Of a DNA stretch of 64,000 nucleotides, positions 46,285-59,234 are shown one piece after another. Source of the DNA: Tubiluchus corallicola (lineage: Eukaryota; Priapulida; Priapulimorpha; Priapulimorphida; Tubiluchidae). The stretch's first letter is position 1; each line of letters opens with the position of its first letter. The stretch spans positions 434,001 to 498,000 of the forward strand of contig JAQGDQ010000094.1 of assembly GCA_030141605.1 (NCBI GenBank). The letters run 5' to 3'. Below the pieces are notes generated by a model, which ran no database searches, had not been told where the DNA came from, and saw only the letters and a program-made list of their open reading frames with translations. A program made the position numbers and the translations under genes.

Positions 46285-46298
46285 CTGCCCTCTTGTGG
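46285..46298 (-). promoter_or_regulatory. CTCF-like motif in the divergent control region
   Basis: CTGCCCTCTTGTGG on the plus strand reads CCACAAGAGGGCAG on the minus strand, one mismatch (position 5) from the CTCF core CCASYAGRKGGC plus a matching AG 3' extension. Its orientation is opposite to the motif at 36531. Confidence 0.4.
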
Positions 46299-46461
46299 AC
46301 ATCTTCATTAAACTTTGCTTACTTGTTTATGTGTATTACTTCTACGTTTTTTTTATAGTTGCAATGATTGTGTGTTTTGTACAATAACCACACAACAATA
46401 AAAAGTTTTAGTGTTTTACCTGAAGTACTGGTATCGGATATGGTCTGACAAATAGTTTAGT

Positions 46462-49400
46462 ATGTTCCGTCCGTTCAAGCATGTCTGGAGTAGTGTCGTT
46501 TGGTCTTTTGGAAGAGGTGGGGCGAAGGAAGATAATGAAGGCTTGGTATCAAAATTTGAATACGGCCGCCCGGCTTTTCTCGGACTTAGTGCTGACGAGC
46601 TGCAAGTTGCTGCTGACCACTCCTTTCGGGCAATTATTGTTCCAAGAGAAATCAGTCGTTTACCATGGAATGCTGGTTATGCTGAGTATGTGTTTGAAAA
46701 AAATATTACTAATCGCAAATACACGTGTAAATAAGCACAAAGACAATTAATAAGACAGTTACACTGATTAGCTAACAAGAAAAGTCCCCGTTAAAGCATT
46801 TGAATGAGAAAATATAGATTCCATTGCAGTTGTTCACAGAAAAATATGTTACGCACCATCGTGCTGAGCAAACCCTGATTTCTGTCTCTTGCACCAATCT
46901 CTCGTCCACTTAGTGGCTATACACTATATTGGATATGCTAGTTTGGTATCGTCAGCAAACTTGAGTAGCCGACTAACTACATTATCATCCATGTCATCTA
47001 TGAAGATGAAAAATAACAGGGGTCTGAGGACACTTCCTTGTGGCACTCCTGATTGAACTGGGACTGTAGATGAGGCACAACCCTTGATTTCGACATATTG
47101 GAATCTGTCACTTAGCCATACCTTTATCCAGTTATGCAGTTGTGCTTGAATACCATACATGCCTCAAGTTTAAGCAGCAATCTTCTATGTGGGACTTTGT
47201 CAAATGCTTTCGCCAAGTCTAGGTATACTATATCAAGAGAACTAGTGTGATCCGATGTGGAAAATACATGTTCAAAAAACTCCAGTAAATTACTTGTCAC
47301 TAACCGTTTCCTGAGAAACCCATGTTGAGATCTTTTAAAATAATTGTTAGATTGCAAATAGACAAGTATTGCATTGACTACATGCCTCTCCAGCAGTTTG
47401 CCAACAGTACTGGTAATTGCAACTGGCCTATAGTTTCCAGGTTTATTTTTAGGTCCCTTTTTATGAATGATACTAATGCGAGATAACTTCCAATTACTGG
47501 GAACGTCACCCGTAGCTAAAGACTCTCTGAAGATTAATGTCAGTGGCTTGACCAGCAAATCAGCAGCCTTAACCAGTTTTTTTGGGTGAATTAAATCTGG
47601 TCATGCTGGTGCATTGGTTCTAGGTCCAAATAACAATTTGTGTACATCATGCTGAGTTATGGTAACATTACATAAAACTCCACCCCCTTCTAGGTACTAG
47701 GTAAATTAGTCAGTTTCTCTGTAATAGAAACACTCTGGAACTGGATATTTAGAATTTCCGCCATTAGTCATGGGGCAGATGTTGTTTCATTGAAAGCAGT
47801 AGTAAGTGGACCAACCTTAGGACGACTTGTTTTGTTTGCAATAACATACAGCCAGAAAGAGCATGCATCATCTTTGATATTTAAGGCTAGCTTGGTTTCA
47901 AAGTTTCGTTCAGCACATCGTATAGTCGCTTAAGTCAGCTTTGCCTGTCTCTTGTACGTCAAAAGGTCTTGATAATCAAGTGTTTGTTTATAGACTGTGT
48001 ACAAATGCTGTTTATTCCTAACAGCTTTGTTGCAATTATAATTAAACCAAAGAGGTCTGCTACCATTACTGGAGCTATATTTGGGTACATATTTATGAAT
48101 AGACTTGTGCATTCTGTCTTTAAAAAGATTCCAACACATGTAAACGTCACCCGAATGAAACAGGTGATCCCACGGGATCGATATCATTATAGTAGCAATA
48201 GATTCAAAATTGGCTTTGTGAAAATTGAAACCAGAATTTAGTGGCTTCTTAAGAGATAACTGCACTACAGTTTGCCAAGATATAACTGCATGATCTGATG
48301 TGCCAAATTCCTCTCCAGCCTCTAGGTTTTGTACAAACAACTCACCCGGTACTAGTACTATATCAAGGGTAGTAAAGCCTCTTGTGGGGTCAACCACTAT
48401 TTGATTAACGAAACGTTGTTGTGTAACATTAAGAAATATACTAAAATTAGCATCCACCTTCAAAATAGACCAGTTTGTATTTGGAAGATTAAAGCCACCA
48501 CAAAATAAAATTGGGTGAGCCAACAGCAGCAATATCATGTATAAATTTAAATAAAAAGGAATCATTTTTAAATTAATGTTGATTTATAAAACCTTTGTTA
48601 ATTTAACTAACATCTATTTGACTTATTAAAAGTTATGGTACAAAATATATGCACGAAAATTAGTAACCAAACATTACCACCAACAACTAGTAAAATACAA
48701 GTAGAAGATATATGGGTAAACATAAAAACATCAAACAATAAACCATCAATTATATTTGGAACTATCTATTGACATCCTAATAAGTCAGTAAAACATTTCC
48801 ATGAAGAATTGGAGAACATTCTAAGAAAATTAATTCCAGCAGCAAACAAGCTTATATCTGTGGAGACTTAAATATGAACTTGATACAGCATGAAGAGATA
48901 TCATCTGTTTCCAATTGTCTTAACATGTTATAAGAACATAGATTTCATCCGGTTTTCACTCAACCTACTCGTTTAACTTCCAATTGCCAGACTCTTATAG
49001 ACCACATTTATACTAACAATATTCATTATCCCTTGATTACTGACATAATATTACATGAAGTTGCAGATCATCTAGCTATCTTTGCAATAGCTAATTCAGC
49101 ATATATCAGCAAAACACTCACAAAAGTTAAGAAAAGAGACACACACCATTCCATTCTTCATAATTTTTTCGATAATCTTCAACTCTCAGTAACAGGTATT
49201 GACGCCCTTGATCCTTATGACAATAATGTAGCCTTCGCCTCATTCCTAGAAACCTTTAGACAAATGCTTGACAAACGTGCACCCACCTGATCTTTAACCT
49301 TAAAAAAGAAACTCTTTTCTTTTGTAAACCTTGGATCACCACAGGTATCCTTAAATCTATTAAAACCAAAAGTAAACTGTATCGTTCGCACAAATTGTTT

Positions 49401-52400
49401 AAATTTGAATATAAAAATTTTTTATGAAGCTTACTCAAATACTTCAAATTAAGCTCAAAAAGAAAGTATTATGATAATCTCTTGCAAGTGAACAAGAACA
49501 ATGTTAAAAAAACATGGTGTACTAGTGTATTAAAAGTAAAAAATAAAAAGCATATCATTCCCTCTAAAATTGATATCAATGGTAGACTAATTGGTGATCC
49601 TTATGATATAGCCAACTGTTTCAATTGTTATTTTCAATCAACAGGTACAAATATGGCTAAAAAACTCCACCTGCAAACTCTAGTTACCTTACATACCTAA
49701 ATAAGTCCAACAATTCACTTTCTTCTACCCTGTCTCTCAAGAAGAAGTAAGCACAGCACTACATAAATTAGACATAAATAAGGCACTGGGTCCTGAAAAT
49801 ATCCCTGTTAAATTTTATCAGCTGGTAAGTCCTGTGATTACTCCTATTTTAACACAACTAAGTAATATGCCCATTGCACAACGCAGCTTCCCCAACTGTT
49901 TAAAAAATTTCCAAGGTTACACCTCTTTATAAAACTGATTCCCCACTCACTCCAACTAATTATAGACCTATATCTATCCGTTCACCAATATCTAAAGTAT
50001 CTGAGCATATTATTTATGACCGACTAAATAATTTTTTTACTCTACACAATATAACTAAATTTCAGCTTGGCTTCATCGACTGCATTTTCTACAGCAGGTT
50101 TCATTGAGAGCATGCTAAGCATACTTGACAACAAGTCTATTACATGTAGGACATTTCTTGACTTGTCAAAGGCCTTTGACACTGTTCAACATGACATTCT
50201 CCTCAATAAACTCAGGCACTATGGAATTTGTGGGCCTATCTTGGAATTAATCACATCATGCCTTTCAAACCACAAGAAATACACCAGCATTCACAACTCA
50301 AATTCAGATCTTCTTGAACGTGGTGTTCCTCAAGGTTCAATTCTTAGCCCTCTCCTATTTTTAATATACATTAATGACTTACAGTTTTCTTCCAATTTTA
50401 ACACTCACCTGTTTGCAGATGACACGAGCCTCTTTCTAACTGACACTAAACTGGTATGACTTCAAAATAGACTGTCCAAAATTGACAACGGGATGAAAGC
50501 TAATAAATTATCTATAAATTACAGTAAAACTAAATTTATGTTATTTCCTAAGAACCTGTCTTTAACTGAAACTTCAGCATTTAAAATTCAAATTAGAAAG
50601 AATAATATAATCTCAAACAACATGCATAAAATATCTAGGTATCAACATAGATAATGACTTAAAATGGTGCATACACATCAGTACAATAACTTCAAAATTG
50701 AATAGGACTGCAGGTGTCTTTTCGAAATTGCGACATTCTATCAATGCACATACTCTTAAAATGGTCTACTACATGTTAATATATCCTTATCTTCAATATT
50801 GCATCCTTTCATGGCATAACCCAAACCAAAACATTCTCCAACCTCTAATCTCAGTACAAAACAAAATAGTAGAATTTGATACTTTTGCACATTACCGTGA
50901 TCATGCAACACCTTCATATGCTAAACTGCACATACTAAATATTCAAGACATTTACAAGCTGGAATTATTCAAAATAATGCACAACTTCAGTAACAACTCT
51001 TTTCCTGACCTATACACTAACTATTACACCAAGATTCAAGACATCCACACTTACAGCACAAGATCTGCTACAAGGGGTCATTATTACCAACCTAGATTGA
51101 ATACATCACATGGATTAAAAGCACTACAACATACAGGCACTAAATTGTGGAACTCCTTTCCACAAGATATATCGACAATACCATCTCTGACCACAGCCGT
51201 GAAAATTTTAAATACTACATGCGAACAATGTATCATACAAATTAGACATCCTTTTACCTTCAATGTCTTTGTTCTTTTTCTCCTCCTAGACTCTCCAATT
51301 TTTCTACCTGGTAATTACTTAGCTTTCTTCTTTGTTATCCATTTAAATTCTTTTTTCCTAGACTAACGTGTGTGTCTTTTCACCATTTTTTAATTTTTTT
51401 CTATAAGTGTGGCTTTTCTTAGTACTACTTAATATAATACAAATAACTGTTACTTACATTTCATTCTCATCAATACCCGAAACTAAACAAAATCTTCTTG
51501 TTTTCAACCAAACCATTTATTTCAAGCAGTAGTACATTGAAGATTACTATTTTCTTATACCTTAGTTTTTGTGACACCTTTGTGATTGTGTTTACTGATC
51601 GCAAAACATAATTTTCCTTGCCCCCCGTTATCATCCATCTTATTCCAAAAATTATTCATAACGATTAACATGCATTTGAATTATATAATAAGCCTATAAA
51701 AATATATTAATATTATTTTTCTAGTGATGACCTGTTTTACTTTGAGCCAAGCTACTAAAAACTAAATTCTGTAAACTAACAGTATATAAGGCAGACTCCT
51801 GTAGTCGTACACTGCCCTCACATGTTCTTCTGTTATACATAGTTTCATTAATGGCTAATATGTATTCTATCACATGTGTGAAATAACTATGTCTTATATC
51901 TTATATTTGTTGCAGGGTGATAAACTCTGGAAAATCAGTGAGAAATGAGGATCAAGCAGCTTGCGAAGTCTTTCAACTTGTTGATCCTGATGAGCTTCCA
52001 TCTGCCACATCAAAGGGCAGAGTAGGGTCTAAGACAGGAAATGTGGGGCTTGATCCTGATGCATTTGCTAAACAGTTACTTTCCACAACAGCAGTATGTG
52101 TTTTTAACCTTATATTGTAAGCAGTTTAAGTTATACGCATATATAATGAACATGTACAATTCGACAAAACAGTGCTTATTAATGATAAACATTATCAGAA
52201 TTTGCTGACTTTGCTTATTTCACACGTTTAAGTTGTTGGAAGTGTTGCTAACAGTTTAGGCAATGTGGTGTGTTATTTATTTTGAGTGCATATTTCTTCT
52301 ACAGTACATGCCGCTAGTTTCTAAGGAAATGTAAAATTTACATTTTCATATTACTATTACTAATATTCGTAATAGAACTATGCAGTTACATGCCCCATTC

Positions 52401-55400
52401 CACAATATGCTCTTTTAATGTTTATTACAAAGAACATTATGAGTGCTGTCATTATCTGAATTAAGCAACAATTTGATTCTGATGGCATGGTTGACAGTTA
52501 GATTCTTGTAAATATTGAGTAGGCGGATGTCTAAATTTAGAAATGATAAACTTGCGCTTAAGATGGTGATGATAATCAATCTTGGAATTCTGTATATGTA
52601 GGATCACGAGGAGAGAAAAGTAGCATACTTTGCGGTATTTGATGGTCACGCTGGTTCCGGGGCGTCTGTCTTTGCATCTCGATTGCTTCATTTTCATTTA
52701 CAAGTATGTCAAATTCACTTTATAATATTTAATAACTATCCTGTAAAAAGAGAAGTCATCAGCTAAAAACTGGAAGTGCAAGATTTAAGGAAAAGTTTTT
52801 CTTTTTAAGTTATTCTTGGCAGTACATTATGACATTCTGTTGCTGAGTTTTTGCATGTGCATCAAATAACATGCATGTTAGCAATTGCTCCTAATTTTTT
52901 GCATGATAATTGTACACGGACGCTAAAGGCAAAACAGGAAAAAATGTGGTAAACAAAGAATGCAATTTAACAAACGTTAGGTGATTTCTTATATGATAAT
53001 TAGTCTTAATTATCTGTATCATCATTAGACACGGAAAACTTACCAAGCAAATCACATAATCAATGCAGATTCTGATTATATCTGTATAATTTATCTGTAT
53101 CATATACGTGTTTTGTATAATATACGTTTATCTGTATAATATACGTCTTTTAAAATTTTCCAACTGCTGACTTTCCAACGTTGGCAAAAGTTAAGTGGGA
53201 ATATATCTGAACAAAATTTGAATGTCAAAAATTTTTAACTTTAGATTTTGCATGTTTATAAATTCATCTCTAAGCCAAATTATGACATTGGATCAAACAT
53301 AACAATTAGTTGACCTACACCATCACCGATGCTCAGTCTTAAAATACGGTAATGTTAACTTTTTTATTACTAATTAACTGTATTAATGCTGCTACTTATC
53401 AATTTGTAAACATTTTCAGGAGAAATTGAGTATTGCCCAAGAGTTACTGTATAAGCGTCTACAGAATGGGGATGTCATATGTGACGAGATGATAAAAGAC
53501 ATGAATAGGTTGTTTCCGGACATTAAACACATCAGCACAGATGAACTTGTAATAGGTGCCTTAGAACGTGCTTTCCAGGACATGGTATATTATGCATTTA
53601 TAAGCAAATTATTAACAACTTATGACGAGTTAAATGTTACTAGTGCTTTTTCCAATGACTTGCCTTTTTAAAAAATGTAAACATGCTTTGAAACGTCACC
53701 AGTGCATCCAACTGGCAACTTAATACTGAAAATTACTTAAACACTCAATTGAAATAATCCAAAATATAGGAATCGCTGGTAAGTGTCTTATGAAATAATA
53801 TGCATTACTATGGTTTTTGAATATATACGTGTGTTAAGCAATGAAAGTTTGCTCTTTAATTATATGTACTGCTGACTGTTGGTGTGGTTTATTTTGTACA
53901 TATAGTCATGTGTGTATATTGCCACAGAATTCTTTGCCAATTCATAATGGTTAGTAATTTCTTTTCTCATTTCTCTCAGGACGTACAGATTGGTGTAGAG
54001 CGTCATGTGTACAAGATTTCCGGAGGATGCACCGTAATCGTTGCCATCTTTTTTCTTGGCAAATTGTATGTGGCAAATGCCGGTGACTGTCGGGCAGTGC
54101 TGGTGCATGCTGGGAAGACCCAGCAATTGTCACGAGATCACTCTCCAGAAGCTGAACGTCAGCGCTTGCAATATCTGGTACTGTACTGTACCTCTCATTG
54201 CCTTTGCTAAAGAATTCCTATTTCATTACACTAAGAAAATCTCTTAAAACGTGTCTCATTTTGTGACTTGAAGTCACACTAAACCTTCGCTATAATATAA
54301 ACTTTTAAAACTTAAAATCCTACTTTCATTCCGACCATTCAATTAATTTTATTATAAACTTGCTGTAAAAGTTGTTTCTTTTGATTTTTTACCACTTCAT
54401 TGTTAGCGGTATTAAATTTGAAGAACTGCCATTTTTCATTGCGCGAGATGAAGGATGTTATGAGTACAGTCATGAGGTCACCAAAGATCAGTAAAAACAC
54501 AAATCGGTAACCAAAGACGCTTTCTGTACAACGTACATCATTCTCGCTCACTCGCGCCAAAGACGCGAAACACGGCCATCCTTACGGCATGCATGCATTC
54601 AAAATTTGCCAGAAAAGGTAAGTTATTTAATAGATATGTCTCTTTTGTTTAGTAATAACTATGAATGCTTTGTGTAATCATAATAAAGTGTTAAAATCTT
54701 CCGTGTCTGTTGGGGTTATATTACTTAAAGAAACAGCCAACGGTGCAAACCCTCAGTTGTATTTTAATATAAACTTCTAAAAATATTGAAATTACTACGT
54801 AATATACGCCCATTAAGTAACTTGCTTAAAAATGCAAAGAAATTAAATCATTTGTGTCTCCTGCCAAGCAAGTCTTGCTGCAGGCATATTGGAAAAGAAT
54901 GACATAAAACTGGTAGGAAGTATGAAGGACGCATTGTGGGTAACATAGTGGGCAGCTAGATTCATCAAGAAGCTGAAAATGGTATTATTAATCTCTCATT
55001 TAACATATTGGATTGTTTGTAGTTCGTAATAGTAGCTGCAGTTGCAAAAAAGTTTCCTGCAGCACCTTGCGAGATAGGTGTTTATATTGCATAGAAACCA
55101 GATGGCTTCATTTTTTGTTTTGGGACTTTATATTGGCTTTACTAATTACGCAAGGTGGTTATCACGATTTTACTGCTGAAACTTTCTAACATCTTTCTCA
55201 AAATAAGCTTGACTTCTCAATAGATCTGTCTTTTGCTTTAAACAACTGAGTGGCTAAATTACATAGCTGCGCAGTTGACTAATATTTATTTTACCAAGTT
55301 AATAACTGCTAAATGGGTTGGTTACATTCTTAATTCCTGAACAGCTAATTGATATTTATTGGGCACAATTGTAAGTAAGTAACAAAGTATTAATATGTCA

Positions 55401-57022
55401 GTATTAGTATTAGTTAAGCAGCTGTAAGTTCATCAACTAAGCTGTTATTAGTAGTAAGTCTCTGCCATGTGATGGCTTATCATCATTGAATTACTAACAC
55501 AAATGTCAGCTTTTTGTTGTCTGTCGGACTAAATATGCCTACCTTTGCTTGTCAAGTCGTTTTCTATGTGTTCAATTTTTCAATGAAATATGTAGTTGTT
55601 TTGATATTTATAGGTAAGTCTGCATGTCACAAGTTCTTATAATTCTCTAAGTAATGAACAATGAGAAGACAGCTAACAACAACCAACACCATGCCATACC
55701 ACCCACACCACACCACCAAACCCACATTATGCCACTTAACCCACATTAACCCAACACAAAGCCACGTCCACCACAACAATAACACCATGCTACACCTACC
55801 ACAACAACCACACCATGCCACCCACTCACACCACCCACACCAAAGTACCCATACCACACCACTCACCCACACTACATCACACCATCCATCACATCACCCA
55901 CCACACCCACCATCCACAGCACAGTTACCCCACGCACTATATTGTACCACACCAAATCCAACACATCACAGTGATTATGATGATGACATTGATGACCACC
56001 CACCACAATATACCACACCCACCGTCGAGACCACACTACACCACAAGACCACACCATGCCACAACAACCACACCACACCACCCACGCCAAAATACCCATA
56101 CCATGCCACACCACCACACCACACAACACTATCCGCAGCACGCTCACCACACTCACCACATCACATGGTGATCATGATGATGATGACGACAACGATGACG
56201 ACACTACAGCACCAACACCAACAAACAGCATCACAACAAAACCATTTAAAACATTTTGCACAAAGTCAAAACGGTGTGCTGTAATAAATGCTCTTAGTCT
56301 GTCTACCAATAATCAGTAATGCACGGATGTTCTATTTAGTTTTGCTTATTGCTTCTCAAATGATGATAAGCTAACAGAATATACTTACATGTAAAATCTA
56401 TAACCCTGTAGAACGACTGGTGAAGACAATGCCTGGAGCAGCTCATAATTTCTCAAACTCTAAGACAGTGAATGTTCTAAATAGCAGGCAGCACAGGGGG
56501 TAGAACAAGAACTTCAAAATACACCCCTCCTATTTCGTCCAGTTTACATCTCCCCTAGTGAAACCTCCAGCACCTTGTAGACTGTTTTGTTCTCTTTCTG
56601 CGAGTGTGCATATTTTTTCCCAACGTGTCCAAACAGTTGCACGAATCCAGTTTTTCTTGAGGCTGTTTGTGCAGTTTTCTGCAAAATTTGAATGGTTGAG
56701 TCCGGGAAAACACCCGTTACGAGACTTTATAGCCATCTCGCGAATTCTAAATATGCCTATAACACTCACCGTTGAACGGGCTATCTAACTATTACCAGCA
56801 ACACCCCCGGCCCAGTTCCGATTTCTAGAAATAAGAGGTATAAATTTGCAAAAATGAGCAAAAAGGGCCATTTTTGAAGGCTTAGCCCTCCTCCACCCAT
56901 TCCTCCCGATGTGTCCGATTAGAAAAAATAAACACCCGGGTGCTAACCTGTGGATGGAGACCTTCCGTTTGACGTATAGATCACTGAAAATGGTGCCATC
57001 ATCGGAGATGTAGCCTCTTCGG

Positions 57023-57068
<46 letters not shown>

Positions 57069-59163
57069 GCCACCGAAATTAATATATCAGATGAAATAGG
57101 CAGAAAGAAGGCTTTAAATTGTATAAATTGGCCTCAAGCAACTCTCGGTATGTTATTAAAGATTCAGTAGCTTCTGTTAGTTCATTAGCAAGCATTTACC
57201 AATGTGAACACATTTCCATTTTTTGTGTGATGGCTGAAGTGTCTTTGTTTTTACAGGCATGGTTAAAGCCACACCTGCTAGGTAATGATTTCTGTCATCT
57301 GGAGTTTCAACGCCGTCTAACTCGTGAGGACGTCGGACGGCAAGTTCTGTACAGGGATCAGAATATGACAGGATGGTAAGCCAAAATTTTATAACGAGTT
57401 TTCCCAACTTGAAAATGGCATTTAATATCATGTTGTGGCAGACTGGCAGCTGCACTGTCTTATTCTGTCACAGTATGTGTATGTTCTCTTTGTTAGGCAG
57501 ATATAAACTGTTTCATTTATAGCTCCTTTTTATTTATCAAAGTTATTAAATTTCCATTTTCTTTTTCCATTCTCTTTGTCATTAGTCAAGCTGATCATTA
57601 AGTTTGAAAAATTCGTTTCTTAAGGCTAGTTAAATGAAGTTTCTGCTTTTGTCAACGTTTGTACATCTTGTGCATATTGTAGCACCATAATCAGAAGTGT
57701 ATGTATGAAAATTACTCAAATTGTAAATGGGCTTCATAATTTTAGTACTTTTCTACGATTTGACACCTTAGTAACAGCTCTCATATCGTAGGCCTTTGTT
57801 GTTGGTTGTAGCTGGACTGGTACCTAACTCTTTTTCAACAATAATATGAATTGAAGTACTGGCCTGGCAGAGGTGTCTTAGCAATGTTTGCATTAATGTT
57901 TTTCCTTAATGCGATAAATAGCTCAAGGCAGAATGGTAGATTAAACCACACAGAAATGATGAAGAAGTGGCCACCCATCCAGTTAGCAGCCAAACCAGTC
58001 ATTGTCTAATTTCGGTTGATGAGTATACACCATGATGTCTCAGCTGTTCCTTCACCTCACCAAACTGTTTTATTTTGCATAACTTCATTTTGTGGGATAA
58101 ATATCATTTTGGTTGCTGAAAGTTTAAAAAAGATATTAAGTTTTATAACATTAAAAGAAAAGAGAAAAATTTCACTGTATCATGGGTGGCATAACTGAAT
58201 AAATGCAGCTATCCTGTACTATTCTTGTACTATAATTCTCTTAGGACTGGAAAGCTGTAAAATTCATTTAAATAAGGCAGTTATTCATTTAAACAAGACA
58301 TGAAAATGATCTGAGATCAAACAGTTTTAATATATCATAATTGATCATGTCTGCTGCTAGCTTATGTTTTCTTAGTTTTCCCAATTTAACTTTCCCACTT
58401 TTTATTTTTACTGGTTGTGATATCAGTAACAGCGCCTCAACAAACCCTGAAGCTAATGTTGTGTGAGTAAGGTAAAACCTTTTCCCTCGCTTTGTGGTAG
58501 TAAAGAATGCAGCATGCTTCTAATTTTGCTCCTTGGTATCACCGTGCCATATGTTACATGTGTGCATCACGTGGCTTTGGCATTCAGTCTTGAGAGAAAT
58601 CTTTAGTTTTGCTATCTGTTAATAACTTGAAGAAAGTATGTGCTTTTGTCGGCACATTGTGTGTTTTCTAGTTGCAGACTGTATATAATATTGACAAAAC
58701 AATAGTGATTTTTGAGTTTTTGACCAAAAAAATGCTATCAAATTTTTCAGAAATGATTGAGTAATGTCTTTTAACAAGTGGCAACATTCTGATTTGGTTG
58801 GGCGTGTATTTGTGTGAGTGTGTCCATGACTCACTGTTATACTAGCTACTATAAATAAGTAATGTGGCCACCATGCTTTGTTATTATATGCCAAAAAGAT
58901 TAGTGACTAATTAATCAGCTTCCTGGTTGTTAGTCCAAAAGTTAGTTCACCTGGTTAGCTAGTTAGTTGGTTAGTTGCCCACCTCATTGGTTATCTAAAA
59001 AATGACAAATCAAATAATGTCCAAATCAGACCACTAACTAAACTACAGTGCTTGTTTGACTCGCTGCCTGGCTGACTAATTGCCTGACTGACTGACTCAC
59101 TGACTGAGTGATTGATTGACTGACGGAAAGGTAGGGAAACAAAAAGAGGGAGGGAGAGAGAGG

Positions 59164-59234
<71 letters not shown>

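Larger units (their letters stand above)
45740..46461. promoter_or_regulatory. Probable divergent AS3MT / PPM1H control region
   Basis: Start codons of two oppositely oriented genes lie at 45035 and 46462, and AS3MT needs an upstream 5' UTR exon, so its transcription start should fall here. The segment 46190-46300 has the highest CpG and G+C of the interval and holds an E-box and a CTCF-like motif. No TATA box is convincing. Extent is inferred. Confidence 0.5.

Noticed and set aside
55661-56284. 207-residue His/Thr/Pro-rich open frame
   Set aside because: It results from the CA-rich minisatellite lacking stop codons; the composition has no gene-like features.
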